Both the position numbers and the translations under genes were made by a program. A DNA stretch of 64,000 nucleotides from Polaromonas sp. A23 (GTDB taxonomy: Bacteria > Pseudomonadota > Gammaproteobacteria > Burkholderiales > Burkholderiaceae_C), in assembly GCF_002001015.1 (NCBI RefSeq), contig NZ_MUNO01000005.1, forward strand, positions 97,118-161,117. The letters are read 5' to 3'. This document shows, in pieces, positions 51,965-60,315 of this stretch. Every line of letters begins with the position of its first letter. The stretch's first letter is position 1. Under the pieces are notes generated by a model. That model was not told where the DNA came from. It made no database searches and saw only the letters and a program-made list of their open reading frames with translations.

Positions 51965-52405
51965 TCAGTGGCCCAAGGGGGCGAGGTTGGAAGTCCGCCA
52001 GTACTCGCGTATTTCTTCCAGCCTGGATTCAAACTCTTCGAGTTCCAGGGGTTTGGAGATATAGCTGTTGAGCCCCCCTTTAAGGGCGAGTATGACGTCA
52101 GACTGTTCGTTGGCGCAGGTCAGCATGACAACAGGCACGAAGAAGGTGCGGGAGTCCTCACGCATGCGTCGCAAGACTTCCAGGCCATTTATTTTGGGAA
52201 GTCCCAGGTCCAGCAGGACCAGTTCGGGCTGTTCATCCGGATTGCGATCGCAATAAGGGCCTTGGCAAAACAGGTAATCCAGGGCTTCCAGGCCATCACG
52301 GGCGACCACGATGTGGTGAGGCACTTCGTTTTGCTCCAAAGTGGCCAAGGTCAATTCAAGGTGGTCCGGATTGTCTTCCACGACAAGCATGGTTGAGGCG
52401 TTCAT
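51965..52405 (-). CDS. Stand-alone response regulator (Rcp1-like receiver)
   Basis: A 146-residue single receiver domain without an output domain. The acidic pair is in MLVVEDNPDHLE, the phosphorylated Asp in ELVLLDLGLPKINGLE (about residue 66), the Thr in PVVMLTCANEQSD and the Lys in SYISKPLELEEFE. The long loop YLFCQGPYCDRNPDEQPE is typical of cyanobacterial Rcp1-type receivers that pair with phytochrome or hybrid kinases. No kinase gene is nearby. Confidence 0.93.
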   Translation of the reverse strand: MNASTMLVVEDNPDHLELTLATLEQNEVPHHIVVARDGLEALDYLFCQGPYCDRNPDEQPELVLLDLGLPKINGLEVLRRMREDSRTFFVPVVMLTCANEQSDVILALKGGLNSYISKPLELEEFESRLEEIREYWRTSNLAPLGH

Positions 52406-52520
52406 ACTTTCCCCTTGGTAAGAAAATTCAATATACGCCTAAAGCACTCCATGTAACTAAATGTGTTGATTCGATTGTTGTGCGAAATTACCATTGCTGC
52501 AGCGCATAAATGGGTACTGC

Positions 52521-53495
52521 TCAGTTCACCATCACCAGTTTGCCCTTGACGCCACGTGAGCCCATGTGGGCGTAGGCCGCCTTGAGGTCGGCCATGGGCA
52601 TGGTGCGGTCGATGACGGGCTTGATCTTGCCCTGTGCATACCACTGCGCCAGTTCGGCCATGGCTGCGGCGCTGGCTTTGGGTTCATTTTTGGCGAAACC
52701 TCCCCAGAACACGCCAACGATGGAGGCGCCTTTGAGCAGTGTCAGATTCAGTGGCAGCGAGGGGATGGGCCCCGACGCAAAGCCCACCACCAGGTAACGG
52801 CCGCGCCAGGCGATGGAGCGAAAGGCCGGTTCGGCGAAGTCGCCGCCTACGGGGTCATAAATCACGTCCGGCCCCTTGCCGCCGGTGAGTGCCTTGATGG
52901 CTTCGCGCAGGTTCTCTGTGCTGTAGTTGATGGTGGAATCGGCGCCAATGGATTTGCACAGGGCGCATTTTTCGTCGGTGGACGCGGCTGCAATCACTGT
53001 GGCACCCATGGCCTTGGCGATCTGGATGGCGGAGGTACCGACACCACCTGCCGCGCCCAGTACCAGCACCGTCTCGCCGGCCTTGAGCTGCGCGCGGTCC
53101 ACCAGCGCATGGTGCGACGTGGCGTAGATCATGATGAAGGCTGCAGCGTCAACATAAGGAAACCCGTCAGGCAGGGGCATGCAAAGGGCCGCGGGTGCAA
53201 TGGTGTGAGTCCCAAAGCCGCCGGTTCCCGAGAGGCAGGCCACGTTCTGGCCGACCTTCAGATGCTTGACACCTTCTCCGACGGCCTGGACCACGCCGGC
53301 GTATTCGGAGCCGGGCACAAAGGGCAATGGCGGCTTGATCTGGTATTTGTTCTGGACGATCAGCAGGTCGGGGAAGTTCAGGCTGGCGGCTTTGATCTCG
53401 ATCAGCACTTCACCAGCAGCGGGTTGGGGCGTGGGCAGCTCTTTCCATTGCAGGGCATCAACGCCGGTGGGGTTTTCGCAAAGCCAGGCATGCAT
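52521..53495 (-). CDS. Zinc-independent quinone oxidoreductase (MDR family)
   Basis: A 324-residue NADPH-dependent quinone reductase. ASLNFPDLLIVQNKYQIKPP and PGSEYAGVVQAVGEGV are the substrate-domain motifs, VLVLGAAGGVGTSAIQIAKA the NADPH loop near residue 145, and DPVGGDFAEPAFRSIAWRGR the family motif. Zinc-binding cysteines of true alcohol dehydrogenases are absent. It reduces quinones or alpha,beta-unsaturated carbonyls in the cytoplasm. It stands alone. Confidence 0.93.
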   Translation of the reverse strand: MHAWLCENPTGVDALQWKELPTPQPAAGEVLIEIKAASLNFPDLLIVQNKYQIKPPLPFVPGSEYAGVVQAVGEGVKHLKVGQNVACLSGTGGFGTHTIAPAALCMPLPDGFPYVDAAAFIMIYATSHHALVDRAQLKAGETVLVLGAAGGVGTSAIQIAKAMGATVIAAASTDEKCALCKSIGADSTINYSTENLREAIKALTGGKGPDVIYDPVGGDFAEPAFRSIAWRGRYLVVGFASGPIPSLPLNLTLLKGASIVGVFWGGFAKNEPKASAAAMAELAQWYAQGKIKPVIDRTMPMADLKAAYAHMGSRGVKGKLVMVN

Positions 53496-53547
53496 AAGGG
53501 GTCTCCGTTATTGGTTGTCGCGGCGCAAACTGCAATCATTTTTCCGA

Positions 53548-53620
53548 CGAGCCGCCCCTAGGAAAAATAGCTCCCTCGGGGGGCAGAGCATTACACGAAG
53601 TGAAAAACGTGGGGGTAATG
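53548..53620 (+). repeat. GC-rich dispersed intergenic repeat, short copy
   Basis: GACGAGCCGCCCCTAGG, GCTCCCTCGGGGGGCAG, CACGAAGTG and ACGTGGGGGT follow each other, the same arrangement as at 4648-4712. It lies just upstream of the quinone-reductase start, the same relation to a divergent promoter region as the first copy. Confidence 0.7.
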
Positions 53621-53675
53621 AATGATAGGGAGGTTGCGCTCGAAAACGGCGTCGTTTGTCACCCTAGAGACCTGA

Positions 53676-53836
53676 GGAAGCGCTGAACAAGTCCCCTGCG
53701 GCGCGCGATCAGCCGGGCTCGGGCGATCTGCTGCGTTGAATTTCTTGCCAATAGCCAGCTATTGGCTGTGACATTCGCCTTGCATCCCATCCCGATCCGG
53801 CTGCCGCACATCCGCAAGGACTTATTCAGCGCTTCC
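53676..53836. mobile_element. MITE-like element B upstream of surE
   Basis: A 161-bp non-coding element bounded by inverted repeats of about 26 bp: GGAAGCGCTGAACAAGTCCC plus CTGCGG on the left, and the reverse complement of the right end reads GGAAGCGCTGAATAAGTCCT plus TGCGG. In the middle CCAATAGC-CA-GCTATTGG forms a perfect hairpin. It has no open frame and ends 21 bp before the surE start codon. Confidence 0.82.
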
Positions 53837-53857
53837 CTAAAGCCCTAAAATCAATCC

Positions 53858-54679
53858 ATGAAAATCCTGATCTGCAACGACGACGGTTACCAAGCCTCCG
53901 GCATCATCGCCCTCTACGAAGCACTCAAGGACATTGCAGACGTTGAAGTGGTCGCTCCAGAGCAGAACAACAGCGCGAAATCGAATGCGCTGACCCTGCA
54001 TTCGCCGATGTATGTGCAGACGGCCGCCAACGGTTTTCGCTACATCAACGGCACACCGGCCGACTGCGTGCATATTGCGCTCACCGGCCTGCTGGGTTAC
54101 CGGCCCGATCTGGTGGTTTCCGGCATCAACAACGGCGCCAACATGGGCGACGACACGATTTACTCCGGCACCGTAGGGGCCGCCATGGAGGGTTACCTGT
54201 TCGGCATCCCTTCGATTGCCTTTTCACAAACCGAAAAAGGTTGGGCTCATATCGACGTCGCCGGCCGGCGCGCGCGTGATCTGGTGCAGCAACTCATGCC
54301 TTCGCTCGAAAAGATTGCCGAAGGTGCGCAACCCACTGTGGCGCCCTGGCTGCTCAATGTGAACATTCCCAACCTGCCCGATGAACAGATCCAGGGCTTC
54401 AAGGTTTGCCGGCTGGGTCGGCGCCATGCTGCGGAGCGCGTGATCACGCAGACCAGCCCGCGCGGCGAGACCATGTACTGGATAGGTGGTGCCGGCCCGG
54501 CCAAGGAAGAGGGCGAGGGCACCGATTTTTTTGCCACTCGGCAGCGCTTCATCTCCATCACGCCGTTGCAGGTGGACCTCACAGACCATGAGCGCCTGCC
54601 CTACTGGGCCCAGATGGCCGCCAAATTGACGCAGAGCGTTCACCAGGTACCGGGGCAGAACGCGGTGCAGGCGGCATGA
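53858..54679 (+). CDS. surE: 5'/3'-nucleotidase SurE
   Basis: A 273-residue survival protein with nucleotidase and exopolyphosphatase activity. The metal site is ILICNDDGYQASGI near the N-terminus plus APEQNNSAKSNALTL and VVSGINNGANMGDDTIYSGT, all canonical. It starts at ATG 53858, 21 bp after a MITE-like element that must contain or displace its promoter. The stop codon overlaps the pcm start as ATGA, so the two are coupled. Confidence 0.97.
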   Translation: MKILICNDDGYQASGIIALYEALKDIADVEVVAPEQNNSAKSNALTLHSPMYVQTAANGFRYINGTPADCVHIALTGLLGYRPDLVVSGINNGANMGDDTIYSGTVGAAMEGYLFGIPSIAFSQTEKGWAHIDVAGRRARDLVQQLMPSLEKIAEGAQPTVAPWLLNVNIPNLPDEQIQGFKVCRLGRRHAAERVITQTSPRGETMYWIGGAGPAKEEGEGTDFFATRQRFISITPLQVDLTDHERLPYWAQMAAKLTQSVHQVPGQNAVQAA

Positions 54680-55539
54680 AGCCTCCGGTGAAGCCGCCTT
54701 TCAGTTCTTCCGCCAAGCCGGTTTCGCCTGTGGCCGCCAAACGGCCCGGTTTCCCGGTTCGTCTGGAACCCGATGCGGGCACGCCATCCGCTACAAAAAA
54801 GGTAGCTGGTCGCGCCCATCCGGAAAGGGCTACAGGCATTATTGACTCCAAAAAACAGGTCAAAGCCGTGGTTCCCGGCGGCGTCGGACTGGATTCAAAA
54901 GCGGTTCGTGCGCGCATGGTGCAAAAGCTTGCAGCGCAGGGAATTTCGGATGCGCAGGTGCTTGCCGCCATGGGGCATGTCGAACGCCATCGCTTCGTTG
55001 ATACCGCGCTGGTCAACCAGGCCTACGAAGACACCAGCCTGCCTATCGGGCTGGGGCAGACGATTTCAAAACCCAATGTGGTGGCCCGCATGCTTGAGTT
55101 GCTGCGCCAGGGCGCTGCGGGTTCTGGCGGCAAGCTCGGCCGTGTGCTGGAAATCGGTACCGGTTGCGGCTACCAGGCGGCAGTGCTCAGCGAGCTCGCC
55201 CGTGAGGTCTACAGCATCGAGCGACTGCGCGGCCTGCACGAGAAGGCACGTGAGAACCTGCGCGTCTTCCGGCTGGCCAACGTGCACCTGCTGTTTGGTG
55301 ACGGCATGGCGGGTTATGCCAAGGGGGCGCCTTATGCGGCCATCGTGGCTGCCGCGGGCGGCGAGGCCATTCCGCCGGCCTGGGTCGAGCAACTGGCTGT
55401 CGGCGGGCGCCTGGTGGCGCCCATGCATGTGGCTGGAGGCGCCCAGGCGCTGGTGGTACTGGACAAGACGCCACAGGGTGTTACACAGACTGTTTTGGAG
55501 GCTGTTCACTTTGTACCTTTAAAATCGGGAACCAGCTGA
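54676..55539 (+). CDS. pcm: Protein-L-isoaspartate O-methyltransferase with repeat-derived N-terminal insertion
   Basis: A 287-residue SAM-dependent enzyme that repairs isoaspartyl damage. The catalytic domain starts near residue 73 (DSKAVRARMVQKLAAQGISD) and includes LPIGLGQTISKPNVVARMLE, the SAM loop VLEIGTGCGYQAAVLSELA and LFGDGMAGYAKGAPYAAIVA. The N-terminal ~70 residues are a basic, Pro-rich tail not needed by the fold, and residues about 39-58 (ATKKVAGRAHPERATGIIDS) are encoded by a palindromic element. ATG 54676 overlaps the surE stop. Confidence 0.95.
   Translation: MKPPVKPPFSSSAKPVSPVAAKRPGFPVRLEPDAGTPSATKKVAGRAHPERATGIIDSKKQVKAVVPGGVGLDSKAVRARMVQKLAAQGISDAQVLAAMGHVERHRFVDTALVNQAYEDTSLPIGLGQTISKPNVVARMLELLRQGAAGSGGKLGRVLEIGTGCGYQAAVLSELAREVYSIERLRGLHEKARENLRVFRLANVHLLFGDGMAGYAKGAPYAAIVAAAGGEAIPPAWVEQLAVGGRLVAPMHVAGGAQALVVLDKTPQGVTQTVLEAVHFVPLKSGTS
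54790..54848 (+). repeat. Dispersed palindromic element, copy 10, inside pcm
   Basis: GCTACAAAAAAGGTAGCTGG, then TCGCGCCCATCCGGAAAGGG, then CTACAGGCATTATTGACTC. It matches the dnaG copy closely (shared CATCCGGAAAGGGC-type centre) and stays open in the pcm frame. Confidence 0.87.
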
Positions 55540-55628
55540 ACCACCGTGAACCCAAAGCATTCATGGCGCCGACGGCGCAGCTGAATTTCCACATTGACAC
55601 GCAGCAGTTGTAAAAGGTGAATCAAGCA

Positions 55629-56546
55629 ATGAATGAACAAGCAGGGTTAGCCATGGCAGCCTCTCTCTCTTCGGCCTATCAATCGCGTCGCCCTCAAAAG
55701 CGGGCGGGCCGTCTGCTCATGTCTTGCCTGCTGGCTACTTCCGTTTTGCTGCTGGCAGCCTGCGGAACCCGCAGCGGTGGCCGTGCGCCGGTGGAAGATC
55801 GTGGGGCCGGCATGGGGCGTCCCGCGCCGGCGGTTGTTGACCCCAAGTTGCTGCCCGGCTATGAAAACGCAGGCAAGCCAGGTTATTACACGGTCAAGCC
55901 CGGGGACACATTGATCCGCATTGGCCTGGACACAGGCCAGAACTGGCGCGACATCGGGCGCTGGAGCAATCTTGAAAACCCGAACCTGATTGAAGTAGGC
56001 CAGGTGCTGCGTGTGGCGCCGCCGGTCGAAACCTCCGTCGCCGTGGCCCGGCCCGTGACCTCTGGCTCGGCCACGCCCGCAGCCACCGGCCCGGCTTCCG
56101 CTTCCAGCGCACCAACCCAGTCTGCCAGCGCTGCCAAACCAGCGGCTTCTGCACCCGCCGCGGGCTCAGGCAGTGACGAAGAGGTCGCGTGGATCTGGCC
56201 GGCGCAAGGCCCGGTGCTGGCCGGCTTTGACGAGGCAAAAAACAAAGGCATGGATATCGCTGGCAAGGCCGGCGATCCCATCATGGCTTCGGCCGACGGC
56301 CGCGTGGTCTACGCCGGCGCCGGCCTGCGCGGCTATGGCAACCTGATCATCCTCAAGCACAACAACACTTTCCTGACGGCCTATGCGCACAACCAGACGC
56401 TGCTGGTCAAGGAAGACCAGTCGGTGCGCAAGGGCCAGAAAATTGCAGAGATGGGCGCCAGCGACGCTGACCGTGTGAAGCTGCACTTTGAAATCCGCCG
56501 CCAGGGCAAGCCGGTAGATCCGTCAAAGTTTCTTCCTGCCAAGTAA
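55629..56546 (+). CDS. nlpD: NlpD-like lipoprotein (LysM and degenerate M23 peptidase)
   Basis: A 305-residue outer-membrane lipoprotein from ATG 55629 (AAAGGTG before it; GTG 55617 is an alternative). The signal ends LLATSVLLLAACG, a lipobox. A LysM domain follows (YYTVKPGDTLIRIGLDTGQN, LIEVGQVLRV), then an Ala/Ser/Pro linker and an M23 domain (WPAQGPVLAGFDEAKNKGMD, GNLIILKHNNTFLTAYAHNQ, LHFEIRRQGKPVDP). The first Zn-binding His is replaced by Asn in NKGMD, so it should be an amidase activator rather than a peptidase. It closes the surE-pcm-nlpD cluster; rpoS does not follow. Confidence 0.94.
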   Translation: MNEQAGLAMAASLSSAYQSRRPQKRAGRLLMSCLLATSVLLLAACGTRSGGRAPVEDRGAGMGRPAPAVVDPKLLPGYENAGKPGYYTVKPGDTLIRIGLDTGQNWRDIGRWSNLENPNLIEVGQVLRVAPPVETSVAVARPVTSGSATPAATGPASASSAPTQSASAAKPAASAPAAGSGSDEEVAWIWPAQGPVLAGFDEAKNKGMDIAGKAGDPIMASADGRVVYAGAGLRGYGNLIILKHNNTFLTAYAHNQTLLVKEDQSVRKGQKIAEMGASDADRVKLHFEIRRQGKPVDPSKFLPAK

Positions 56547-56571
56547 GCTGACATCCGTGGTGATGTCCAAG

Positions 56572-56601
56572 GGGGAGCCTGCTGCGCATGGCTCCCTTTT
56601 T
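56572..56601 (+). terminator. Terminator of nlpD
   Basis: GGGAGCC, a 10-nt loop and GGCTCCC followed by five T, 25 bp after the nlpD stop. The next 115 bp up to the palindromic element show nothing I can name. Confidence 0.88.
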
Positions 56602-56716
56602 GTTGCCCGCTTCTGAAGGGGAGCCTCGCAAGGCGAATTGCGCTGGGCCAGCTGGCGCTCGACGAAGCGCATTGCGATGAATACCTCCAAACTTGGGCTT
56701 AACCCCGTTCTTATGT

Positions 56717-56774
56717 GCCAAATAGGCCTGCAGCCCTTGTTTTAAGGACGCAAGCAGCTATCAAGTTGGTAGCG
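56717..56774 (-). repeat. Dispersed palindromic element, copy 11, supplying the VOC gene stop
   Basis: On the minus strand: GCGCTACCAACTTGATAGCT, then GCTTGCGTCCTTAAAACAAG, then GGCTGCAGGCCTATTTGG. The first bases encode the last codons of the VOC gene (ALPT and TGA), so the element is part of that gene's 3' end and also sits as its terminator-like hairpin. Confidence 0.82.
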
Positions 56775-57186
56775 CATCCTGTCCGGACGGGATGTTGTCG
56801 TAGCCACCATCGTTGAACTCCAGCAGGTCGATGCCGTGGCCAAAAGGGTCCGCCAGGCCGGCAATGCGGCCCCAGACCCGATCGGTGACGGGTTGCTCGA
56901 GTATCGCGCCGTGCTGTAGCAGCCGCTTGACGGCCGCATCGATGTCGCTGACAACGAAGTCCAGGTGCACCGGCGTCCAGTGGCGCCGGAAGCTGCGCGT
57001 GTCGGGCTGGTCGGGCAGCGGGGCGCTGCCTTCGGCCTGCAGCAGCAGGTCGATCGGACTGCCGGCGCCCAGCAGCTCGACAAACCCGCTCTGGAAACGC
57101 CGGCCGCAGTGAAGGCCGAGCCCTTCGGTGTAGAACGCGACGGCGCGGTCCATGTCGTTCACGTCAATGCAGATACGCAGTTCCAT
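56761..57186 (-). CDS. VOC-family protein (glyoxalase/bleomycin-resistance fold)
   Basis: A 141-residue vicinal-oxygen-chelate protein with two beta-alpha-beta-beta-beta modules: MELRICIDVNDMDRAVAFYT in the first and WTPVHLDFVVSDIDAAVKRL, LADPFGHGIDLLEFNDG in the second. A metal-ligand His (VHLDF) and Glu (LLEF) are present, so it may be an active lyase or isomerase; the substrate is unknown. ATG 57186 gives the conserved start. Its last codons come from a palindromic element. It is divergent from rlmD. Confidence 0.87.
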   Translation of the reverse strand: MELRICIDVNDMDRAVAFYTEGLGLHCGRRFQSGFVELLGAGSPIDLLLQAEGSAPLPDQPDTRSFRRHWTPVHLDFVVSDIDAAVKRLLQHGAILEQPVTDRVWGRIAGLADPFGHGIDLLEFNDGGYDNIPSGQDALPT

Positions 57187-57249
57187 GGCTTTGTTTTTCC
57201 TGCTGGTTGAACCTGCCAAAAATCGTAACGTAGCCTGAGACAATGAGGG

Positions 57250-58761
57250 ATGTCCAGAAGAAAACAGCATAGCAACAAAACACCTGAACGAGCGGTATCG
57301 GCATTGGCCGCAGCGGACTATCCGCCCGACCTGCTCACCATCGAATCGCTCGACATCGAAGCCCAGGGCATTGCCCACCGGGAAGATGGCAAGGTGGTGT
57401 TTATTGAAGGCGCATTGCCGTTCGAAACCGTCAGTGCCAGCGTGTACCGGAAAAAGCCCAGCTTCGAAAAAGCCACCCTGATGGCGGTGCTGCGTGAGTC
57501 ATCACAACGCGTGCGGCCGCAGTGCCCGCATTTTGGCCTGCACACCGGCGCCTGCGGCGGCTGCAAGATGCAGCACCTGCATGTAGGCGCGCAGGTGGCG
57601 GTCAAGCAACGTGTGCTGGAAGACAACCTGCGGCACATCGGCAAGCTCAGGGCTGAAACCATCCTCAGGCCCATTGAAGGCCCGGCCTGGAACTATCGCT
57701 ACCGGGCGCGGCTGTCGGTGCGTTATGTGCGCAAGAAGGGTGAGGTTCTGGTCGGTTTTCACGAGCGCAAGAGTGGCTACGTGGCTGACATGCGCGAGTG
57801 TCACGTGTTGCCGCGCCATGTGAGTGATCTGCTGCTGCCCCTGCGCGCACTGATTGCAGGTATGGATGCGAAAGAAACCCTGCCGCAGATCGAGCTGGCC
57901 TGCGGCGACACGGTGACGGCCATGGTGCTGCGCCACATGGAGCCGCTGTCCGCGGGCGACCTTGAAAAGCTGCGTGCTTTTGCGCTGGCCCACCCGGGTA
58001 TTCAGTGGTGGCTGCAGCCTGGCGGGCTGGAGACAGTCAAGCTGCTCGATGAGCTGACCGATCCTGCGCAGCAGCTCGCCTACGGCTTGCCCGCCTACGG
58101 CATCACCATGCCTTTCAGGCCCACCGATTTCACGCAGGTCAACCCGCACATCAATCAGGTGCTGGTGTCGCGCGCTTTGCGCTTGCTGGGCGTGCAGCCG
58201 GATGAGCGCGTGATCGACTGGTTTTGCGGCCTGGGCAACTTCACGCTTCCGCTGGCGACGCAGGCCCGTGAGGTACTGGGCATTGAAGGCAGCGAGGTGC
58301 TGGTGGCTCGGTCACGCGAAAACTATCAATCAAACAAGACTTCAGCCCAGAAGGGGCGGGCGCTGGCAGCTACTAAATTTGTAGCACGCAACCTGTTCGA
58401 GATGACGCCCGGCATGCTGGTGAAAGACGGCACTGCCAACAAGTGGCTGGTCGATCCGCCGCGCGAAGGCGCCTACGAGTTGTTCAAGGCGCTGGCCGCC
58501 TTGCACCAGCAGATCGTCACCGGCGTGCCTTGCGACGATGCGGGCGGGCAGCAAAACCTGCAGATCGGCGACTGGACGCCGCCTCAACGCATCGTGTATG
58601 TGAGCTGCAACCCGGCGACGCTGGCGCGTGATGCCGGCGTGCTGGTCAACGACGCGGGTTACCGCTGCACGGCGGCCGGCGTGGTCAACATGTTTCCGCA
58701 TACGGCGCATGTGGAGTCGATGGCCGTGTTTGAACGGGTGCAGGCCGGCCCAGGCAGATGA
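57250..58761 (+). CDS. rlmD: 23S rRNA (uracil-5-)-methyltransferase RlmD, with repeat-derived insertion
   Basis: A 503-residue enzyme that methylates U1939 of 23S rRNA. The N-terminal TRAM domain ([20 protein letters not shown]) is followed by the 4Fe-4S ligands in [19 protein letters not shown], the SAM domain ([37 protein letters not shown]) and the catalytic Cys in [13 protein letters not shown]. Residues about 359-379 ([18 protein letters not shown]) come from a palindromic element placed between the SAM-domain helix and the strand KFVARNLFE. The start is ATG 57250. Confidence 0.95.
   Translation: MSRRKQHSNKTPERAVSALAAADYPPDLLTIESLDIEAQGIAHREDGKVVFIEGALPFETVSASVYRKKPSFEKATLMAVLRESSQRVRPQCPHFGLHTGACGGCKMQHLHVGAQVAVKQRVLEDNLRHIGKLRAETILRPIEGPAWNYRYRARLSVRYVRKKGEVLVGFHERKSGYVADMRECHVLPRHVSDLLLPLRALIAGMDAKETLPQIELACGDTVTAMVLRHMEPLSAGDLEKLRAFALAHPGIQWWLQPGGLETVKLLDELTDPAQQLAYGLPAYGITMPFRPTDFTQVNPHINQVLVSRALRLLGVQPDERVIDWFCGLGNFTLPLATQAREVLGIEGSEVLVARSRENYQSNKTSAQKGRALAATKFVARNLFEMTPGMLVKDGTANKWLVDPPREGAYELFKALAALHQQIVTGVPCDDAGGQQNLQIGDWTPPQRIVYVSCNPATLARDAGVLVNDAGYRCTAAGVVNMFPHTAHVESMAVFERVQAGPGR
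58326..58386 (-). repeat. Dispersed palindromic element, copy 12, inside rlmD
   Basis: On the minus strand: TGCTACAAATTTAGTAGCTG, then CCAGCGCCCGCCCCTTCTGG, then GCTGAAGTCTTGTTTGATTG. rlmD runs the other way and reads the complement without a stop, adding about 20 residues. Confidence 0.82.
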
Positions 58762-58821
58762 GGAAAAAAGGCTGCCCGCCATGACAGCGGACAGCCCGGG
58801 CTCGGCCTTGGGCCTGGCAAC

Positions 58822-60315
58822 TCAGTGCGTGGCGGCTGCCTTGCCTGTCGTGTCTGCCTTGTAGATGGTCGCGTCGGCGGCACCGGTGACCTCCAGCATG
58901 CCGACCAGACCCTTGCCGGCACGCGACAGTGCGTGGTCCACCAGCAGGTAGCTGCCTGGGTAGTCCACCTTGAACTCGACAATCGTCGCGCCGCCGGGTG
59001 CGACCAGCGTGGTCTGCACGTCGCGTTTTGGCGAACTGATCGAGCCTTCGCTGTAGACCTTGTCGAAAATCTCGCCGATCACGTGGAACGAAGAGATCTT
59101 GTTGGGCCCGCCAACACCGAAGAAGATACGCACGGTTTCGCCCACCTTCGCGGTGAGCTTGTGCTCCTTGGTCAGCGAGCCCACCGCGCCGTTGAAAACG
59201 TAGTAGTCAGGCAGTTCGGCCGCCAGCTTGTCCAGGTCGAACTCCTGGTGTGTTTTGGCGCCGTGCGGCCGGGTGGTGTACATATCGCCCTGCATCACGT
59301 AGTACTCGCGGTCCACTTTCGACAGGCCGCCTTCGGGCTCGACCAGGATCATGCCGTACATGCCGGCCGAGATGTGCTGCGGCACCAGCGGCGTGGCGCA
59401 GTGGTACACATACAGCCCGGCGTTCAGTGCCTTGAATGTGATGGTTTTTTCCTGGCCGGGACCGACCTGGGTGTGTTCGCCGCCGCCGTGGCCGCCGGTC
59501 ACCGCGTGAAGGTCGATGGAATGGATCATCTTGCTGTCCCGCGCATTGGCCAGGGTCAGCTCAATCGTGTCGCCGATGCGGGCGCGCAGCATCGGGCCGG
59601 GTACCTTGCGGTCAAAGGTCCAGTAAGTGAAGCTGGTGCCGTTGTCGAGCTTGCCGGTCAGCTCCACAGTCTCGATGCGGTATTTCAGATGCTGCGGCGC
59701 ACGGGCGCCAATCGGGGCGGGCACAGCTGCCGGGTCCATGGCCACGCTCACCGCGGCCGCATCGGCGGGCCGCACCGCAGGTGCGGCATACAGTTCGGCA
59801 CCGGGAACGCCGGTGGTCTTCGCAGCAGTTTTTGGCTCCGCGCTGGCCACACTGGTACCCGCCACTTCAAACGTGCCTTCCATGCCGATCTGGCGGTGGC
59901 CTGCGATGGTGCAATAGTAGGTGAAGCTGCCGGCCTGCGTGACGGTGAAACGTACCGTGGTGGGACCGCTGGCGGCATCGAACTTTTGCGACTGCACCTT
60001 CAGCTCGGGGATGGCGATGTCGTGCTGCGCACCTTCGCCGCTTTTGAGGCGGATTTCAACCGTGTCGCCCACATGGGCGCGCAGTACCGGGTTGGCCTGG
60101 CCGCGGTCATCGATGAACACCATCTTGCCGTTGATGATGCCGGTTTCGAGCGTGTACTTCTTGACAGTGCCCTTGGCCTGCGTTGCTGCCGGGACGGGGG
60201 CTGCGCTGGCTTGGGCTACCGCCGTGGGCGGAGCTGCAGCAGCGCCTACAGTAGCCAGGGCTATCGCGGCGGCGAGCGCCAGCAGAGAAAAATTTCTTGA
60301 ATGACGGGTACGCAT
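58822..60315 (-). CDS. nirK: Three-domain copper nitrite reductase
   Basis: A 497-residue periplasmic enzyme that reduces nitrite to NO. After a signal peptide an extra cupredoxin domain (residues about 48-152) has a complete type 1 copper set, His98, Cys135, His140, Met145. The NirK core follows: type 1 ligands His265, Cys306, His314, Met319; type 2 ligands His270, His305, His461; catalytic Asp268 and His411. The domain order matches Hyphomicrobium-type three-domain NirK rather than the common two-domain form. No nor, nar or nirV genes adjoin, and I saw no clear FNR/NnrR box upstream. The gene stands alone after a 300-bp gap. Confidence 0.95.
   Translation of the reverse strand: MRTRHSRNFSLLALAAAIALATVGAAAAPPTAVAQASAAPVPAATQAKGTVKKYTLETGIINGKMVFIDDRGQANPVLRAHVGDTVEIRLKSGEGAQHDIAIPELKVQSQKFDAASGPTTVRFTVTQAGSFTYYCTIAGHRQIGMEGTFEVAGTSVASAEPKTAAKTTGVPGAELYAAPAVRPADAAAVSVAMDPAAVPAPIGARAPQHLKYRIETVELTGKLDNGTSFTYWTFDRKVPGPMLRARIGDTIELTLANARDSKMIHSIDLHAVTGGHGGGEHTQVGPGQEKTITFKALNAGLYVYHCATPLVPQHISAGMYGMILVEPEGGLSKVDREYYVMQGDMYTTRPHGAKTHQEFDLDKLAAELPDYYVFNGAVGSLTKEHKLTAKVGETVRIFFGVGGPNKISSFHVIGEIFDKVYSEGSISSPKRDVQTTLVAPGGATIVEFKVDYPGSYLLVDHALSRAGKGLVGMLEVTGAADATIYKADTTGKAAATH

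Noticed and set aside
58825..60300. A 491-codon plus-strand open frame opposite nirK
   Set aside because: It mirrors nirK almost exactly, and nirK has all copper ligands; the opposite frame has no motif.
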